From contig NZ_CP022604.1 in NCBI RefSeq assembly GCF_002278035.1, forward strand, positions 1,116,001 to 1,180,000: a DNA stretch of 64,000 nucleotides, read 5' to 3'. Source of the stretch: Ochrobactrum quorumnocens. Lineage in GTDB: Bacteria > Pseudomonadota > Alphaproteobacteria > Rhizobiales > Rhizobiaceae. The notes beneath the pieces were generated by a model. It searched no databases and was not told the origin of the DNA. It was given only the letters and a program-made list of their open reading frames with translations. The stretch's first letter is position 1. Every line of letters starts with the position of its first letter. This document shows positions 44,615-54,402 of this stretch, in pieces. The translations under genes were made by a program, and so were the position numbers.

Positions 44615-44657
44615 AGAGCATGCTTTGCACGTCCGAAAGGACGCACGGTGCTCTAAA
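44615..44657. repeat. Small palindromic repeat downstream of the phn cluster
   Basis: AGAGCATGCTTTGCACGTCC pairs imperfectly with GGACGCACGGTGCTCT. It lies between the convergent marC and last phnE genes, where it may act as the hairpin of a shared terminator. It belongs by its tips to the AGAGC(A/G) group of Rhizobiales repeats. Confidence 0.45.
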
Positions 44658-45525
44658 CAGATTTCATTGCTTTCTTGCCAATCATCGCGTGGCGAAGCTT
44701 GGACGAGAACCAGTCGATAACGGCGACCGCCACGAGGATCATCAGGATCAGGAATGAAACGTCCTGAAGATTGAGAACCTTGATCTGTTCTGCAAGGTGG
44801 GCACCAATACCACCTGCCCCGACAATACCGATGATCGTCGCGGAACGAGTGTTGGATTCAAAGAAATAAAGCACCTGACTGCCCATGAGCGGCGAAACCT
44901 GCGGCAATATACCGAAGCGATAGCCGTGCAGTCTGTTGCCCCCGGAAGATACAACGCCTTCCACTGGCTTCTTGTCCGCGCCTTCAATGGCTTCGGAAAA
45001 CAGCTTCCCGAATGCACCGAAATCCGAGCAGGCAATTGCAAGAATGCCAGCGAACGGTCCAAGGCCTACCACAGATACCCATATCAATGCCCAGATCAGT
45101 GTATCGACGCCGCGAATGGTATCGAGAAAGCGACGAATGCCGAAGTGGAGAAAGATATTCGGAATAATGTTCTTCGCAGCCAGAAAACCGAATGGGAACG
45201 CAAGAAGCGCGGCCAGCAATGTGCCAAGATACGCGATCGCCAGCGTTTCCATCATGGACCACAGATAAAGGCTGAAACGGCCACCGGATGACGGCGGCAT
45301 CATCATCAGCGCAAAATCTCCAAGACGCCCCAGCCCATTGAGAATGCGCAGCAGCGAGAAATCGAGCCAATAGAAGGCAAACCAGACCGAAGCGATCACA
45401 GATACGGTTAAAATCGCCAGATTGCGCCATGCGCGCGCATTCCCGAACAATTCGGCATGTTCGGCCCTGAGTTCTTTTTCATGCGCGTGCGCTTCGCGGG
45501 AGAGACTTTGTGCTACATCAGTCAT
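44653..45525 (-). CDS. phnE: Phosphonate ABC transporter permease, second copy
   Basis: This 290-residue inner-membrane protein has about six helices and the binding-protein-dependent permease loop in EAIEGADKKPVEGVVSSGGNRLHGYRFGILPQVSP, the EAA region. It is homologous to the permease encoded just upstream (45539-46411), sharing the ALIWVSVVGLGPFAGILAI / GVLALMLHTTGALGKLFSE layout. The two probably form a heterodimeric channel with PhnC as ATPase. GGGAG lies before the ATG, and the gap to the first phnE gene is 13 bases. It is the last gene of the cluster. Confidence 0.93.
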   Translation of the reverse strand: MTDVAQSLSREAHAHEKELRAEHAELFGNARAWRNLAILTVSVIASVWFAFYWLDFSLLRILNGLGRLGDFALMMMPPSSGGRFSLYLWSMMETLAIAYLGTLLAALLAFPFGFLAAKNIIPNIFLHFGIRRFLDTIRGVDTLIWALIWVSVVGLGPFAGILAIACSDFGAFGKLFSEAIEGADKKPVEGVVSSGGNRLHGYRFGILPQVSPLMGSQVLYFFESNTRSATIIGIVGAGGIGAHLAEQIKVLNLQDVSFLILMILVAVAVIDWFSSKLRHAMIGKKAMKSV

Positions 45526-45538
45526 GGTAATCTCCCAT

Positions 45539-46411
45539 TTAGTCTATACGGCCAAGAAGCGCGTGGCGAACCCGCTGCGTAATGAGATCGATGACGACGA
45601 TGGTCACGATAATCAAAAGCAGGATGGCGCTAACGTCGCTGTAGTAAAACTGGCGGATCGATGTGAGCAGTTCCTGCCCGATGCCACCGGCCCCGACAAA
45701 GCCCATGACAGAAGCGCCGCGAACATTGATCTCGAAACGCAGCAATCCGTAGGATGCAAAATTCGCTGCCACCTGTGGCAGCACAGCAAAACGAATAACC
45801 TGCAGTCCTGACCCTCCGGCAGCCCGGATACCCTCAACAGGCCGCATGTCTATATTCTCAACAACTTCCGAAAACAGCTTGCCTAATGCGCCGGTGGTGT
45901 GAAGCATAAGCGCGAGTACACCAGCCATCGGTCCAAGACCAAAGGCGATGACAAACAAAAGCGCAAATACAATTTCAGGAACGGTGCGCAGCAACTCAAG
46001 CCCACGACGAACTATAAAGCGAACAGTGGAATTTGGCGCCATATTGGATGAGGCTGCAAAGGATGCCGCAAAGGCAATCACAGCGCCGATCAATGTTGCC
46101 AGATAAGCAATCAGCAGTGTCTCAAACAACATTTTGAGCCAGCCACCGATATTCCAGTACCAGGCAGCAAGATCGCCCCAGAAATTGGCAATCGTCAGTT
46201 CTGGCAGAATGCGGCCAAGATAGCTTGTAAAGCGAAAGAGGTTCTCGACCAGTGTGCCCGGCCGAACATCGGCAACAACGGAGGCAGCTATGGCGATAAC
46301 GACAAGCGCAAGGAGGAGCGCGATACCGTAGAGACGCCGTTTGCCGACTTCTCTGCGATAATCGGCAAGCAAGCCTTTAGCTCCGTTGCCGTCGAGTGAG
46401 GATACCGTCAT
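45539..46411 (-). CDS. phnE: Phosphonate ABC transporter permease, first copy
   Basis: This 290-residue inner-membrane permease has about six helices and the EAA-type loop SEVVENIDMRPVEGIRAAGGSGLQVIRFAVLPQV. It belongs with PhnD and PhnC in the uptake of phosphonates or phosphite. A strong hairpin terminator lies between phnD and this gene, so the permeases may be expressed at a lower level than the binding protein. GGAAT precedes the ATG. Confidence 0.94.
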   Translation of the reverse strand: MTVSSLDGNGAKGLLADYRREVGKRRLYGIALLLALVVIAIAASVVADVRPGTLVENLFRFTSYLGRILPELTIANFWGDLAAWYWNIGGWLKMLFETLLIAYLATLIGAVIAFAASFAASSNMAPNSTVRFIVRRGLELLRTVPEIVFALLFVIAFGLGPMAGVLALMLHTTGALGKLFSEVVENIDMRPVEGIRAAGGSGLQVIRFAVLPQVAANFASYGLLRFEINVRGASVMGFVGAGGIGQELLTSIRQFYYSDVSAILLLIIVTIVVIDLITQRVRHALLGRID

Positions 46412-46429
46412 GCGAGATTCCTTTAATCA

Positions 46430-46483
46430 AGCATGATCATATCCGAAAACCGGTTCCCACCTTTCGGGATCATGCTCTAAAAA
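46430..46483 (-). repeat. Rhizobiales palindromic intergenic repeat (family C)
   Basis: The sequence runs from CAAGCATGATC to GATCATGCTCTA and contains CCGAAAACCGGTTCCCAC...TTTCGG. This pattern is the commonest small palindromic intergenic repeat in Rhizobiaceae and Brucellaceae genomes. It lies directly next to the terminator hairpin between phnD and phnE. Confidence 0.7.
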
Positions 46484-46514
46484 ATGCCCGGAACGGGATA
46501 CGTTCCGGGCATTT
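46482..46514 (-). terminator. Hairpin terminator inside the phn transport operon
   Basis: AAATGCCCGGAACG and CGTTCCGGGCATTT form a 14-bp perfect stem around a five-base loop; on the minus strand it is followed by TTTAG. It lies immediately after phnD and before the two phnE genes. Confidence 0.85.
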
Positions 46515-46529
46515 CAATTGTTCTACGGA

Positions 46530-47471
46530 TTAGGACTTGCGAGCCTTGTCGTTGAACTTGAGCATCTCGATGATTGGCTCATATTCCTTGGCTTCAGTCG
46601 CTACAAATTCCTGATCCTTGCCATCGGAAAGGGCGTCAAAGCCAGCCTTGTCCTTCTTTGGCATATCGAGGAAAGCCTGCTTGATGTCGGCCTTGAGCTG
46701 GTCTGGCAGAGTGCTGAGGACAGCAAATGGGCCTTCTGGAAGGAAGTCCGACTTGAAGATGACGCGGAAATCATCCTTCGTCATTGCTTTGCCGTTTGCA
46801 TCCTTGAGAACGCCGCGGCTGATCATGCGGGTAAGGTTGGAATCGTCTTCCGAATTCCAGGAGTTTGCAGCAGCGTCTGCGGTGCCCTGTGCGAGAGCAA
46901 GAACTGCATTTTCATGGCTGCCGGCAAAGAAGTTCTTACCAAAGAACGTATCGACGCTATAGCCGTCACGGTTCAAGAAGAAGCGTGGCGCGTTGTTGCC
47001 CGATGTCGAGTTTGGATCAACCAGAGCAATCGCTTTGCCCTTGAGGTCGTCCATCTTCTGGTACGGGCTGTCGGCCCGAACATAAACAACCGAGTAATAG
47101 CCGTTTACGCCAGTGTCGTGACGCTGGTTGACGAGCGGAGTGGTTTCAACGCCGGTCATGACTGCACGAGCATATGAAGCCGGGCCATAAAAAGCGATCT
47201 GGATATTGCCAGCGCGCTGGCCTTCGATAACAGCTGCATAGTCGTTAGCAACGCGCAGGGTCACCTTGGTGCCGAGTTCCTTACCGAGATAAGCAGCCAG
47301 AGGCGCATAACGGTCGGAAGTGGTCGAAGCGTTTTCAGCTGGGATAACGCCCAGAACGATTTCTGGATAATCCTTGCTCCAGTCAGCTGCCTGAGCAGTG
47401 GAAGCCATCATTGGCAAGGTCAGCGTAGCGGTAAGCGCAGCAGCCGCCAGAAAGTTTCTACGGTTAAGCAT
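46530..47471 (-). CDS. phnD: Phosphonate ABC transporter periplasmic binding protein
   Basis: This 313-residue protein has a signal peptide (MLNRRNFLAAAALTATL ... STAQA-A), with an RR pair that could also suit Tat export. The mature part shows LGVIPAENASTTSDRYAPLAAYLGKELG, AFYGPASYARA and DPNSTSGNNAPRFFL, typical of PhnD/PtxB-type phosphonate or phosphite binding proteins. It delivers substrate to the PhnE permeases. CAGGAGAG precedes the ATG. A strong terminator follows the gene, which would favour excess binding protein. Confidence 0.95.
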   Translation of the reverse strand: MLNRRNFLAAAALTATLTLPMMASTAQAADWSKDYPEIVLGVIPAENASTTSDRYAPLAAYLGKELGTKVTLRVANDYAAVIEGQRAGNIQIAFYGPASYARAVMTGVETTPLVNQRHDTGVNGYYSVVYVRADSPYQKMDDLKGKAIALVDPNSTSGNNAPRFFLNRDGYSVDTFFGKNFFAGSHENAVLALAQGTADAAANSWNSEDDSNLTRMISRGVLKDANGKAMTKDDFRVIFKSDFLPEGPFAVLSTLPDQLKADIKQAFLDMPKKDKAGFDALSDGKDQEFVATEAKEYEPIIEMLKFNDKARKS

Positions 47472-47528
47472 AAGTCTCTCCTGTTAATCCCTGATTTTGG
47501 AGCGTAAATTTTCCGGAGCTATGTTGGC

Positions 47529-48356
47529 TCAGGCGGAAAGTTGGCGCAGAACGGCTTCTGCCGGCTGCGGAACTGGCATCGACATTGGCTCGGTCGCATC
47601 ATCCTGATCGATGACGTCATCGGCTTCCATGCCGTAAAGGTCGCGTGATGCCATATCGGTCAGCATTGACGGCGTTCCTCGGAACACGATCTTGCCAGCA
47701 GACATGCCGACGAGGCGGTCGCAATAATTGCGCGCAATATCGAGTGAGTGCAGATTGCAGAGAACCGTAATTCCATATTCGCGATTGATACGACGCAATG
47801 CATCCATGACGCTGCGCGTATTACGCGGGTCGAGCGAAGCGATTGGTTCATCTGCTAGGATAATACGTGGTTGCTGAACAAGAGCGCGGGCAATCGCCAC
47901 ACGCTGTTGCTGGCCACCGGAAAGCTCATCGGCGCGATGCGCTGCCAGATGGGCGATATCAAACTGCTGCAAAGCGGAAAGGGCAATCAGACGCTCTTCA
48001 TCGCTCCAGATACGCAAGAGCGACTTAGGGGTGGAAACATAGTTCAAACGGCCCATAAGCACGTTGGTCAGAACATCAAGTCGATCAACCAGATTGAAAT
48101 GCTGGAAGATCATCGCACATTGCGCACGCCAGGCGCGCAGCCCAGAACCTTTAAGCCCTGTAACGTCGCGGCCGTCCCAGTGAATTGTTCCCTCTGAAGG
48201 CTCAACGAGGCGATTGATCATACGCAGCAGCGTCGACTTGCCCGCGCCCGAACGCCCGATAATTCCAACAAACGAGCCCGGCTCGATCTCGAGGTCAACA
48301 CCCGAAACCGCCACCTTATCATTATAACGGCGCGTTACGTTTTTTAGTTGAAGCAT
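47529..48356 (-). CDS. phnC: Phosphonate ABC transporter ATP-binding protein
   Basis: From the chosen start the protein has 275 residues. It has Walker A (GRSGAGKST), the Q loop, the signature [14 protein letters not shown] and Walker B ([12 protein letters not shown]), as in PhnC. It energises phosphonate uptake through the PhnE permeases. The ATG at 48356 has GGAG nine bases upstream; longer starts at 48375 and 48401 are not supported by family length. It lies about 100 bases downstream of phnN and 57 bases upstream of phnD. Confidence 0.95.
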   Translation of the reverse strand: MLQLKNVTRRYNDKVAVSGVDLEIEPGSFVGIIGRSGAGKSTLLRMINRLVEPSEGTIHWDGRDVTGLKGSGLRAWRAQCAMIFQHFNLVDRLDVLTNVLMGRLNYVSTPKSLLRIWSDEERLIALSALQQFDIAHLAAHRADELSGGQQQRVAIARALVQQPRIILADEPIASLDPRNTRSVMDALRRINREYGITVLCNLHSLDIARNYCDRLVGMSAGKIVFRGTPSMLTDMASRDLYGMEADDVIDQDDATEPMSMPVPQPAEAVLRQLSA

Positions 48357-48458
48357 GAATTCGTCTCCATTCATGCTCACTATTGATCCGTTCAATGACA
48401 CTGCAATGAACGGACCATGACGTTTGTGTAAACTTACATTCCGCTTTAAGTTTTTAAT

Positions 48459-49040
48459 TTAGGCAATTGTTTTAATGCTAATTTTATCCAGATGGTGCAG
48501 GAAGGCATCTGTGGAAGCAGCGACTTCACCCGAATTGTCTATTATGACAACATCGTCAGCACCGTCATCAAAGCTCACTTCGCGCGCAAGTCGCAGAGCG
48601 ATTTCTTCTCTACTTTCACGACCGCGCGATGCGAGCCGTTCGGCGAGCACCTCCGGGCGTGCCGAAATGATGACAACTGAACGCTCGGAATAAAGCCTGC
48701 GGATATCACCGAGCACCCGACGCGAGACATTGGCAATCACAACAGTTCCGTCGGCGATTTCATCATCAAGCGATTTCGGCAATCCATAGCTCAGGCCATG
48801 CGCCTGCCAGTGCAGCGCGAAAGCACCCTCGCCTGCGGCTTTTGTAAATGCTGTTTCATCCAGACTGTCGTGATCTTCCGTGCCCGGCATTTGCGGGCGC
48901 GTAATAATGCGACGGACAAAATGAAAACGCGTGTCGCTCGCGAGAGCCACACGCGCCGCATCCATAATCGTGTCTTTGCCGGCCCCACTGGGACCGACAA
49001 CGGCGACGAAACATCCAATTGGCTTATTGTCTGCAGGCAT
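48459..49040 (-). CDS. phnN: Ribose 1,5-bisphosphate phosphokinase
   Basis: This 193-residue kinase of the guanylate kinase fold has the P loop VVGPSGAGKDTIM and a lid region with RIITRPQMPGTEDHDSLDE. It phosphorylates ribose 1,5-bisphosphate to PRPP, completing the salvage of the ribose carbon from phosphonate breakdown. Its ATG overlaps the phnM stop by one base (TGATG), a sign of translational coupling; a GTG three bases upstream is the alternative. Confidence 0.94.
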   Translation of the reverse strand: MPADNKPIGCFVAVVGPSGAGKDTIMDAARVALASDTRFHFVRRIITRPQMPGTEDHDSLDETAFTKAAGEGAFALHWQAHGLSYGLPKSLDDEIADGTVVIANVSRRVLGDIRRLYSERSVVIISARPEVLAERLASRGRESREEIALRLAREVSFDDGADDVVIIDNSGEVAASTDAFLHHLDKISIKTIA

Positions 49041-50179
49041 CACAACACACGCTCACCTTCGCGCCAGACTGTGCGTACAACTGGAATAGCACCTTTGGTG
49101 CGAGTGCGAACCAGATCCGCACGCTTACCGATAGCGATTTCGCCGCGATCATCCATTGCCATGGCATCAGCCGGATTCTTGGTCACGAGACGAATTGCAT
49201 CGGGCAAAGCAATCGGGCGTTCACCGGAAGCAAGGCCGAATGCCGACTGGATAAGGCTGAACGGAATATAGTCCGAAGACAGAATATCGAGGCTGCCATT
49301 ATCAACGAGATCGCGAGCAGCAATATTACCAGAATGAGAACCGCCGCGAACGATGTTTGGCGCGCCCATCAGGATCGACAATCCTGCACCTTTGGAAGCA
49401 TGAGCTGCTTCCATCGTGGTTGGAAATTCAGCGATCCGCACACCATGATCAAGCGATTCATCGACGTGATTGCTCGTCGCATCGTCATGACTCGCCAAAA
49501 CGATCCCGCGATGCGCCGATAAATCAGCAATCGCGCGGCGATGTTTTGCAGAATAGGCGTCTGAATCTGCCATGCGCTTCTCACAATGCACCCGGAACTC
49601 CTCATCCGTGAGCTTCATCTTGCGCATGTAATAGGTGCGATAGGTCTCAAGATCAACGAATTGCCGTTGTCCAGGCGCATGATCCATAAGCGAAGCGAGC
49701 TTGACCCGGTCGTCATTTTCAAAAAGTGCAAAGCTTTCGAGGCAATCCGCCGATGAAACTTCACAACGTAGATGCAGGAAGTGATCAGCGCGCAGCCTGT
49801 TCTCGCGCACGCCGCTTTCAATAGCATCTGCAAGCATACGCATATCCTTGCCAGCAAAATCGCGGTCATAGTCTGAGCCGACACGCATGGCATCGAACAC
49901 AGTTGTAATACCGGAAGCTGCGACCTGCGCGTCATGCGCCTGAACTGCAGCGTCGACATTCCAACGGACTTTAGGGCGTGGTGCGTAATGGCTTTCGAGC
50001 TGGTCGGTGTGCAACTCGATCAGACCGGGAATGACATAATCGCCATCCATGTCATCGCCACCATTGGTGTTGCCCTGATCAATCGCTGCAATTTTGCCAT
50101 CGCGGATCAGAATCGATCCAGAGACAATCTCGTCAGCAAGCACGATGCGAGCATTTTTAAGAACGATTTCGTTAGCCAT
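49040..50179 (-). CDS. phnM: Alpha-D-ribose 1-methylphosphonate 5-triphosphate diphosphatase
   Basis: This 379-residue amidohydrolase has the metal-binding [13 protein letters not shown] motif after the entry strand [11 protein letters not shown], and [17 protein letters not shown] further on. It removes pyrophosphate from ribose 1-methylphosphonate 5-triphosphate before C-P bond cleavage by PhnJ. It overlaps the hexapeptide transferase gene by eight bases and phnN by one base. Confidence 0.95.
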   Translation of the reverse strand: MANEIVLKNARIVLADEIVSGSILIRDGKIAAIDQGNTNGGDDMDGDYVIPGLIELHTDQLESHYAPRPKVRWNVDAAVQAHDAQVAASGITTVFDAMRVGSDYDRDFAGKDMRMLADAIESGVRENRLRADHFLHLRCEVSSADCLESFALFENDDRVKLASLMDHAPGQRQFVDLETYRTYYMRKMKLTDEEFRVHCEKRMADSDAYSAKHRRAIADLSAHRGIVLASHDDATSNHVDESLDHGVRIAEFPTTMEAAHASKGAGLSILMGAPNIVRGGSHSGNIAARDLVDNGSLDILSSDYIPFSLIQSAFGLASGERPIALPDAIRLVTKNPADAMAMDDRGEIAIGKRADLVRTRTKGAIPVVRTVWREGERVL

Positions 50180-50828
50180 TGGATAGCTCTTTCATAACCG
50201 CATTTGTATTGGCGGACGTTTCGTATTTCGAGAGGAAAGCTTCGATATCGAGCGTGCGGAAATCATCGAGTCCATCACGCAGACGCTCGTGATCCCAATC
50301 CCACCAAGCCAGTCGATCCAAACGATTGCCGGTAGCGGCATCGAACCGTTCGCGGATAAGACGTGCAGGGACGCCGCCGACGATCGTATAAGGAGCCACG
50401 TTCCTGCTGACGACTGCTCCGGCTCCAATAACCGCGCCATTGCCAACCGTCACTCCCGGCAGAATGGTCGAACCGTGGCCAAGCCATGTGTCGTGACCAA
50501 TCTTCACGGAATTGCCGCGTCGCCACTCGAAAAACTCGGTTTCATCCTTTTCACCCGGCCAGTAATCACCTGCACGATAGGTGAAATGATGCAGTGTCGG
50601 ACGCCATGTCGGATGATTGGTCGCATTGATGCGCACATGGCTGGCAATATTGGAAAACTTGCCAATCTCTGCACACCAGATTTCGCAGTCGATACCGAGA
50701 TAGGAATAGTCATCAAGCACAGTTTCCGAAACCCGGCTACGCGCGCCGACTTCCGTGTAACGGCCAAACTTGCTGCCGTTAACTTCGGCAGTATCGTGAA
50801 CCAAAGGTTCTACCGAGAGCTTAGTCAT
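50172..50828 (-). CDS. Phosphonate-associated hexapeptide transferase
   Basis: This 218-residue protein is a left-handed beta-helix acyltransferase: [36 protein letters not shown], then [45 protein letters not shown]. It matches the group of hexapeptide proteins often encoded within C-P lyase operons in alphaproteobacteria. It may N-acetylate an aminoalkylphosphonate, as PhnO does in E. coli, but PhnO is a GNAT enzyme and this is an unrelated fold; the substrate is inferred. The start overlaps the phnL stop (ATGA). Confidence 0.9.
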   Translation of the reverse strand: MTKLSVEPLVHDTAEVNGSKFGRYTEVGARSRVSETVLDDYSYLGIDCEIWCAEIGKFSNIASHVRINATNHPTWRPTLHHFTYRAGDYWPGEKDETEFFEWRRGNSVKIGHDTWLGHGSTILPGVTVGNGAVIGAGAVVSRNVAPYTIVGGVPARLIRERFDAATGNRLDRLAWWDWDHERLRDGLDDFRTLDIEAFLSKYETSANTNAVMKELSNG

Positions 50829-51544
50829 GCCGCGGCCCTCGGAGAGAAAGCGGTAACATCGATAATCCGATCGGCAACCTGTTCACGCACATCTTCGTCA
50901 TGGAAGATGCCGAGCATTGCGACGCCCTGAGCTTTCTTGGCCTTAATAAGATCAACAACGACTGCGCGGTTCTTGGCATCAAGTGAAGCCGTTGGCTCGT
51001 CAAGCAGCAACACCGGATGATCCGTGATGAAACCGCGCGCAATATTCACGCGCTGCTGTTCGCCACCTGAGAACGTGGCAGGAGGCAGCGCCCAAAGCCG
51101 TTCTGGCAGGTTGAGCTGCGCAAGCAATTCGCTTGCACGATTGCGAGCAGCATCGCGATCAACACCACGCGCCACCAATGGCTCCGCAACGACGTCGATT
51201 GCCGCCACGCGAGGCAACGTGCGCAAGAACTGGCTGACATATCCAATCGTATCACGCCGAACGGCCAGCACTTCGCGCGGATCGGCAGTCGCCAGATCCA
51301 CCATGCGATCTTCGTGACGAATAAGGATCGAGCCAGCATTCACTGCGTAATTGCCATAGACCATCTTGAGGATGGAGCTTTTACCCGCACCGGATGGTCC
51401 GCCAAGCACAGCGCATTCGCCTGCTTCCAGATTGAAGTCCACGTTACTTACGACTGGCAACTGAATGCCGCCCTGCAAATGCATCGTGAACGTCTTCGCC
51501 AGACCCGACACGGCTAGCGGAGAGGATGTTCTAACTTGTGTCAT
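50825..51544 (-). CDS. phnL: C-P lyase system ATP-binding protein PhnL
   Basis: This 239-residue ABC-type ATPase has Walker A ([10 protein letters not shown]), signature [14 protein letters not shown] and Walker B ([12 protein letters not shown]). PhnL works with PhnGHI in the nucleosidase step that makes ribose 1-methylphosphonate 5-triphosphate and has no transport role. GGTGAG precedes the ATG; a 67-base gap to phnK is the longest inside phnG-phnM. Confidence 0.95.
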   Translation of the reverse strand: MTQVRTSSPLAVSGLAKTFTMHLQGGIQLPVVSNVDFNLEAGECAVLGGPSGAGKSSILKMVYGNYAVNAGSILIRHEDRMVDLATADPREVLAVRRDTIGYVSQFLRTLPRVAAIDVVAEPLVARGVDRDAARNRASELLAQLNLPERLWALPPATFSGGEQQRVNIARGFITDHPVLLLDEPTASLDAKNRAVVVDLIKAKKAQGVAMLGIFHDEDVREQVADRIIDVTAFSPRAAA

Positions 51545-51611
51545 TTCTCACCTCACGCATGAAGTTTCGCTAATTTACGAACAACACGCTGCAAACATCT
51601 GTTTTAATTTA

Positions 51612-52388
51612 CTAAACCTGCAAAATAGACGACACGAGCAGCTGCGTGTAAGGCGCTTGCGGGTCATCCAGAACGCGGTCGGTCAGGCCCTGTTCGACAA
51701 TATGGCCGTCTTTCATGACCATGATGCGATGGGACAGAAGACGCGCCACTGCGAGATCGTGGGTCACGATGACAACCGAAAGGCCGAGATCGCTCACCAA
51801 ACCGCGCAGCAGGTCGAGAAGACGTGCCTGCACGGACACGTCTAGACCGCCGGTCGGTTCATCCATGAAAACAAGGCGCGGGGCTGTGACGAGATTGCGC
51901 GCAATCTGCAGACGCTGACGCATACCGCCGGAGAAAGCGCGGGGCTGGTCGTCGATGCGGTCAGCAGCTATTTCGACACGTCCGAGCCATTCAGTTGCCG
52001 TGTTGCGAATATTGCCATAGTGGCGTTCGCCAACAGCCATCAGCCGTTCACCGACATTGGCACCCGCCGAAACGGTCATACGCAGACCATCGGAAGGGTT
52101 CTGATGCACGAAGCCCCAGTCGGTACGCATCAGGAAGCGGCGTTCAGCCTCCCCGATCTTGTAAAGATCGCGGAACTCGCCATCGCGCATCCGATATTCC
52201 ACGCTGCCCGATGTCGGTTCCAGACGGGTCGCCAGACAGTTGAGCAAAGTCGTCTTGCCCGAACCGGATTCACCGACAATGGCCAATACTTCGCCCGGCC
52301 ACAGCGAGAAATCGATATCTGCGCAACCACGGCGGCTGCCATAAAACTTCGAGAGATTGCTGACTTTCAGCAGAGGTTCGACGCTCAT
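51612..52388 (-). CDS. phnK: C-P lyase system ATP-binding protein PhnK
   Basis: This 258-residue ABC-type ATPase has Walker A (GESGSGKTT), signature FSGGMRQRLQIARN and Walker B (LVFMDEPTGGLD). In known systems PhnK docks on the PhnGHIJ core complex. The start overlaps the phnJ stop by four bases (ATGA). Confidence 0.95.
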   Translation of the reverse strand: MSVEPLLKVSNLSKFYGSRRGCADIDFSLWPGEVLAIVGESGSGKTTLLNCLATRLEPTSGSVEYRMRDGEFRDLYKIGEAERRFLMRTDWGFVHQNPSDGLRMTVSAGANVGERLMAVGERHYGNIRNTATEWLGRVEIAADRIDDQPRAFSGGMRQRLQIARNLVTAPRLVFMDEPTGGLDVSVQARLLDLLRGLVSDLGLSVVIVTHDLAVARLLSHRIMVMKDGHIVEQGLTDRVLDDPQAPYTQLLVSSILQV

Positions 52389-53263
52389 TCCGCGGCCTCC
52401 TTATTCGCTGCCAGATGACCAAAGTGGCCATTCGCCTGACGATCTTCACAATAATCGGTGTCGGAGCAGACAAACATCGAGCCGCCACGGTCATCGAGCA
52501 CGACTTCGTCGAGATAAACGCCGCGTGCGCCACACAATGCGCAAGGCTCTTTGAATTTCTGCACTTCGAATGGATGATCCTCGAAATCGAGGCTCACGAC
52601 ATCCGTATAAGGAGGCACGGCATAGATGCGCTTTTCACGACCGGCACCAAAAAGCTGCAGAGCTGGCGACATATGCATCTTCGGATTGTCGAACTTCGGT
52701 GTTGGCGACGGTGCCATGACATAGCGCCCTTCGATCATCACCGGATAATCATAGGTCTTGGCGATATGGCCGTGGCGCGCGATATCCTCGTAAAGCTTCA
52801 CATGCATGAGGCCGTATTCGGCAAGCGCGTGCATCTTGCGCGTTTCAGTTTCACGCGGCTCCAGAAAACGCAGCGGCTCAGGAATTGGAACCTGATATAC
52901 AATCACCTGTCCCTCACTCATCGGATATTCCGGAATGCGGTGACGCGTCTGGATGATCGTCGCCTCACCCGTATGAGTGGTCACGGCAACATCCGCAGTC
53001 TTCTGGAAGAATGCACGGATGGAGACGGCATTGGTCGTATCATCAGCACCCTGATCGATCACCTTCAGCACATCATTCTGACCGAGGATTGCGGCAGTTA
53101 CCTGCACACCGCCTGTGCCCCAACCATAAGGCATCGGCATTTCGCGGCTTGCGAACGGCACCTGATAGCCCGGAATAGCGATGGCTTTCAGGATAGCACG
53201 GCGGATCATCCGCTTCGTCTGCTCGTCCAGATAGGCGAAATTGTAATTGGCTAGATCGCTCAT
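52385..53263 (-). CDS. phnJ: C-P lyase radical SAM enzyme PhnJ
   Basis: This 292-residue protein breaks the C-P bond using a [4Fe-4S] cluster and SAM. The cysteine pattern is C-x2-C-x21-C-x5-C at residues 241, 244, 266 and 272, the same positions as reported for the E. coli enzyme, where three ligate the cluster and Cys272 is the thiyl site. The motif PALCGA / CALCGARGVYLDE and YGWGTGGVQVTA near the N-terminus fit the family. It overlaps phnI and phnK by four bases each. Confidence 0.97.
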   Translation of the reverse strand: MSDLANYNFAYLDEQTKRMIRRAILKAIAIPGYQVPFASREMPMPYGWGTGGVQVTAAILGQNDVLKVIDQGADDTTNAVSIRAFFQKTADVAVTTHTGEATIIQTRHRIPEYPMSEGQVIVYQVPIPEPLRFLEPRETETRKMHALAEYGLMHVKLYEDIARHGHIAKTYDYPVMIEGRYVMAPSPTPKFDNPKMHMSPALQLFGAGREKRIYAVPPYTDVVSLDFEDHPFEVQKFKEPCALCGARGVYLDEVVLDDRGGSMFVCSDTDYCEDRQANGHFGHLAANKEAAE

Positions 53264-54399
53264 TCTGCTGCTTCCTTGCCTGCGGCAATATTGGCTGCTG
53301 CTTCGGTTGCCAAAACTTCAGTCTCATTGTTCGCTTGTTCGTATTCCGCACGCATACGGCGGATGAGATCGAGCTCGGCCTGAAAATCCACGTAATGTGG
53401 CAATTTCAGATGCTCGACAAAGCCGGTCGATTGCACATTGTCAGAATGGGAAATGACGAATTCTTCGTCCTGCGCGGGGGCTGTCACATCTGCATCGAAT
53501 TCGCGAACGCGAAGCGCACGGTCACAAAGCGACATCGACATGGCTTTGCGTTCACTCTGCCCGAACACCAGACCATAGCCGCGCGTGAACTGTGGTGCCT
53601 GCTTGGACGAGCCTTTGAACTGGCTCACCATCTGGCATTCGGTCAGCTGAACACGGCCAAGCGAAACGGAAAAGCCGAGCTCGGGCACATCGAACTCAAC
53701 CTCCACCTCACCAATGCGGATCTCACCGACAAATGGATGCGTGTTGCCATAACCGCGTTGCGTGGAATACCCCAGCGCCAGCAGGAAGCCTTCATCACCA
53801 CGCGCCAAAGCCTGCAAGCGCAGATCGCGCGGCATCGGAAACGTCCACGGTTCGCGGGTAAGATCGCCCGGCTCATGCCCATCCGGCATTGCACCATCTT
53901 CTTCGATCATCCCGTTGACACCGAGAATATCGGTCACGCGTGGCGTTTCTTCAGGCTCAGTCGCACGCACTTCCGGCTCAGGAACGCTGACATCACCCGC
54001 CAGTTCCGGATCAAGCAGACGATGCGTATAATCGAATGTCGGTCCCAATAGCTGGCCGCCGGGCAGATCCTTATAGGTGGCCGAAATTCGGCGTTCGATC
54101 AACATATTCGCCGTTTCCAGCGGAAGCGAATAACCAAAACGCGGCAATGTCGTGCGGTAGGCACGCACCAGAAAGATCGCTTCAATCAGGTCGCCACGCG
54201 ACTGGCGCACGGCAAGTGCCGCAAGTTCGCGATCATAAAGCGAGCCTTCGGCCATCACACGATCAACGGCGAGGCCAAGCTGTTCGACAATCTGATCAAG
54301 ACGCAATGCTGGAACCGAGCGGTCACCACGACGACGATCATCAAGCAGACGGTGGGCATTGCGAATAGCGGTTTCACCGCCCTTTACAGCAACATACAT
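53260..54399 (-). CDS. phnI: C-P lyase core subunit PhnI (nucleosidase)
   Basis: This 379-residue protein starts MYVAVKGGETAIRNAHRLLDDRRRGD, the family N-terminus, and contains REPWTFPMPRDLRLQALARGDEGFLLALGYSTQRGYGNTHPFVGEIR. It is the purine-nucleosidase-like subunit of PhnGHIJ that swaps adenine of ATP for phosphonate. It starts three bases after phnH and is coupled to phnJ through an ATGA overlap. Confidence 0.96.
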   Translation of the reverse strand: MYVAVKGGETAIRNAHRLLDDRRRGDRSVPALRLDQIVEQLGLAVDRVMAEGSLYDRELAALAVRQSRGDLIEAIFLVRAYRTTLPRFGYSLPLETANMLIERRISATYKDLPGGQLLGPTFDYTHRLLDPELAGDVSVPEPEVRATEPEETPRVTDILGVNGMIEEDGAMPDGHEPGDLTREPWTFPMPRDLRLQALARGDEGFLLALGYSTQRGYGNTHPFVGEIRIGEVEVEFDVPELGFSVSLGRVQLTECQMVSQFKGSSKQAPQFTRGYGLVFGQSERKAMSMSLCDRALRVREFDADVTAPAQDEEFVISHSDNVQSTGFVEHLKLPHYVDFQAELDLIRRMRAEYEQANNETEVLATEAAANIAAGKEAAE

Positions 54400-54402
54400 G
54401 AG

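Noticed and set aside
52415..53254. A 279-codon open frame antisense to phnJ
   Set aside because: The phnJ product has all family cysteines, and the opposite frame shows no protein features.
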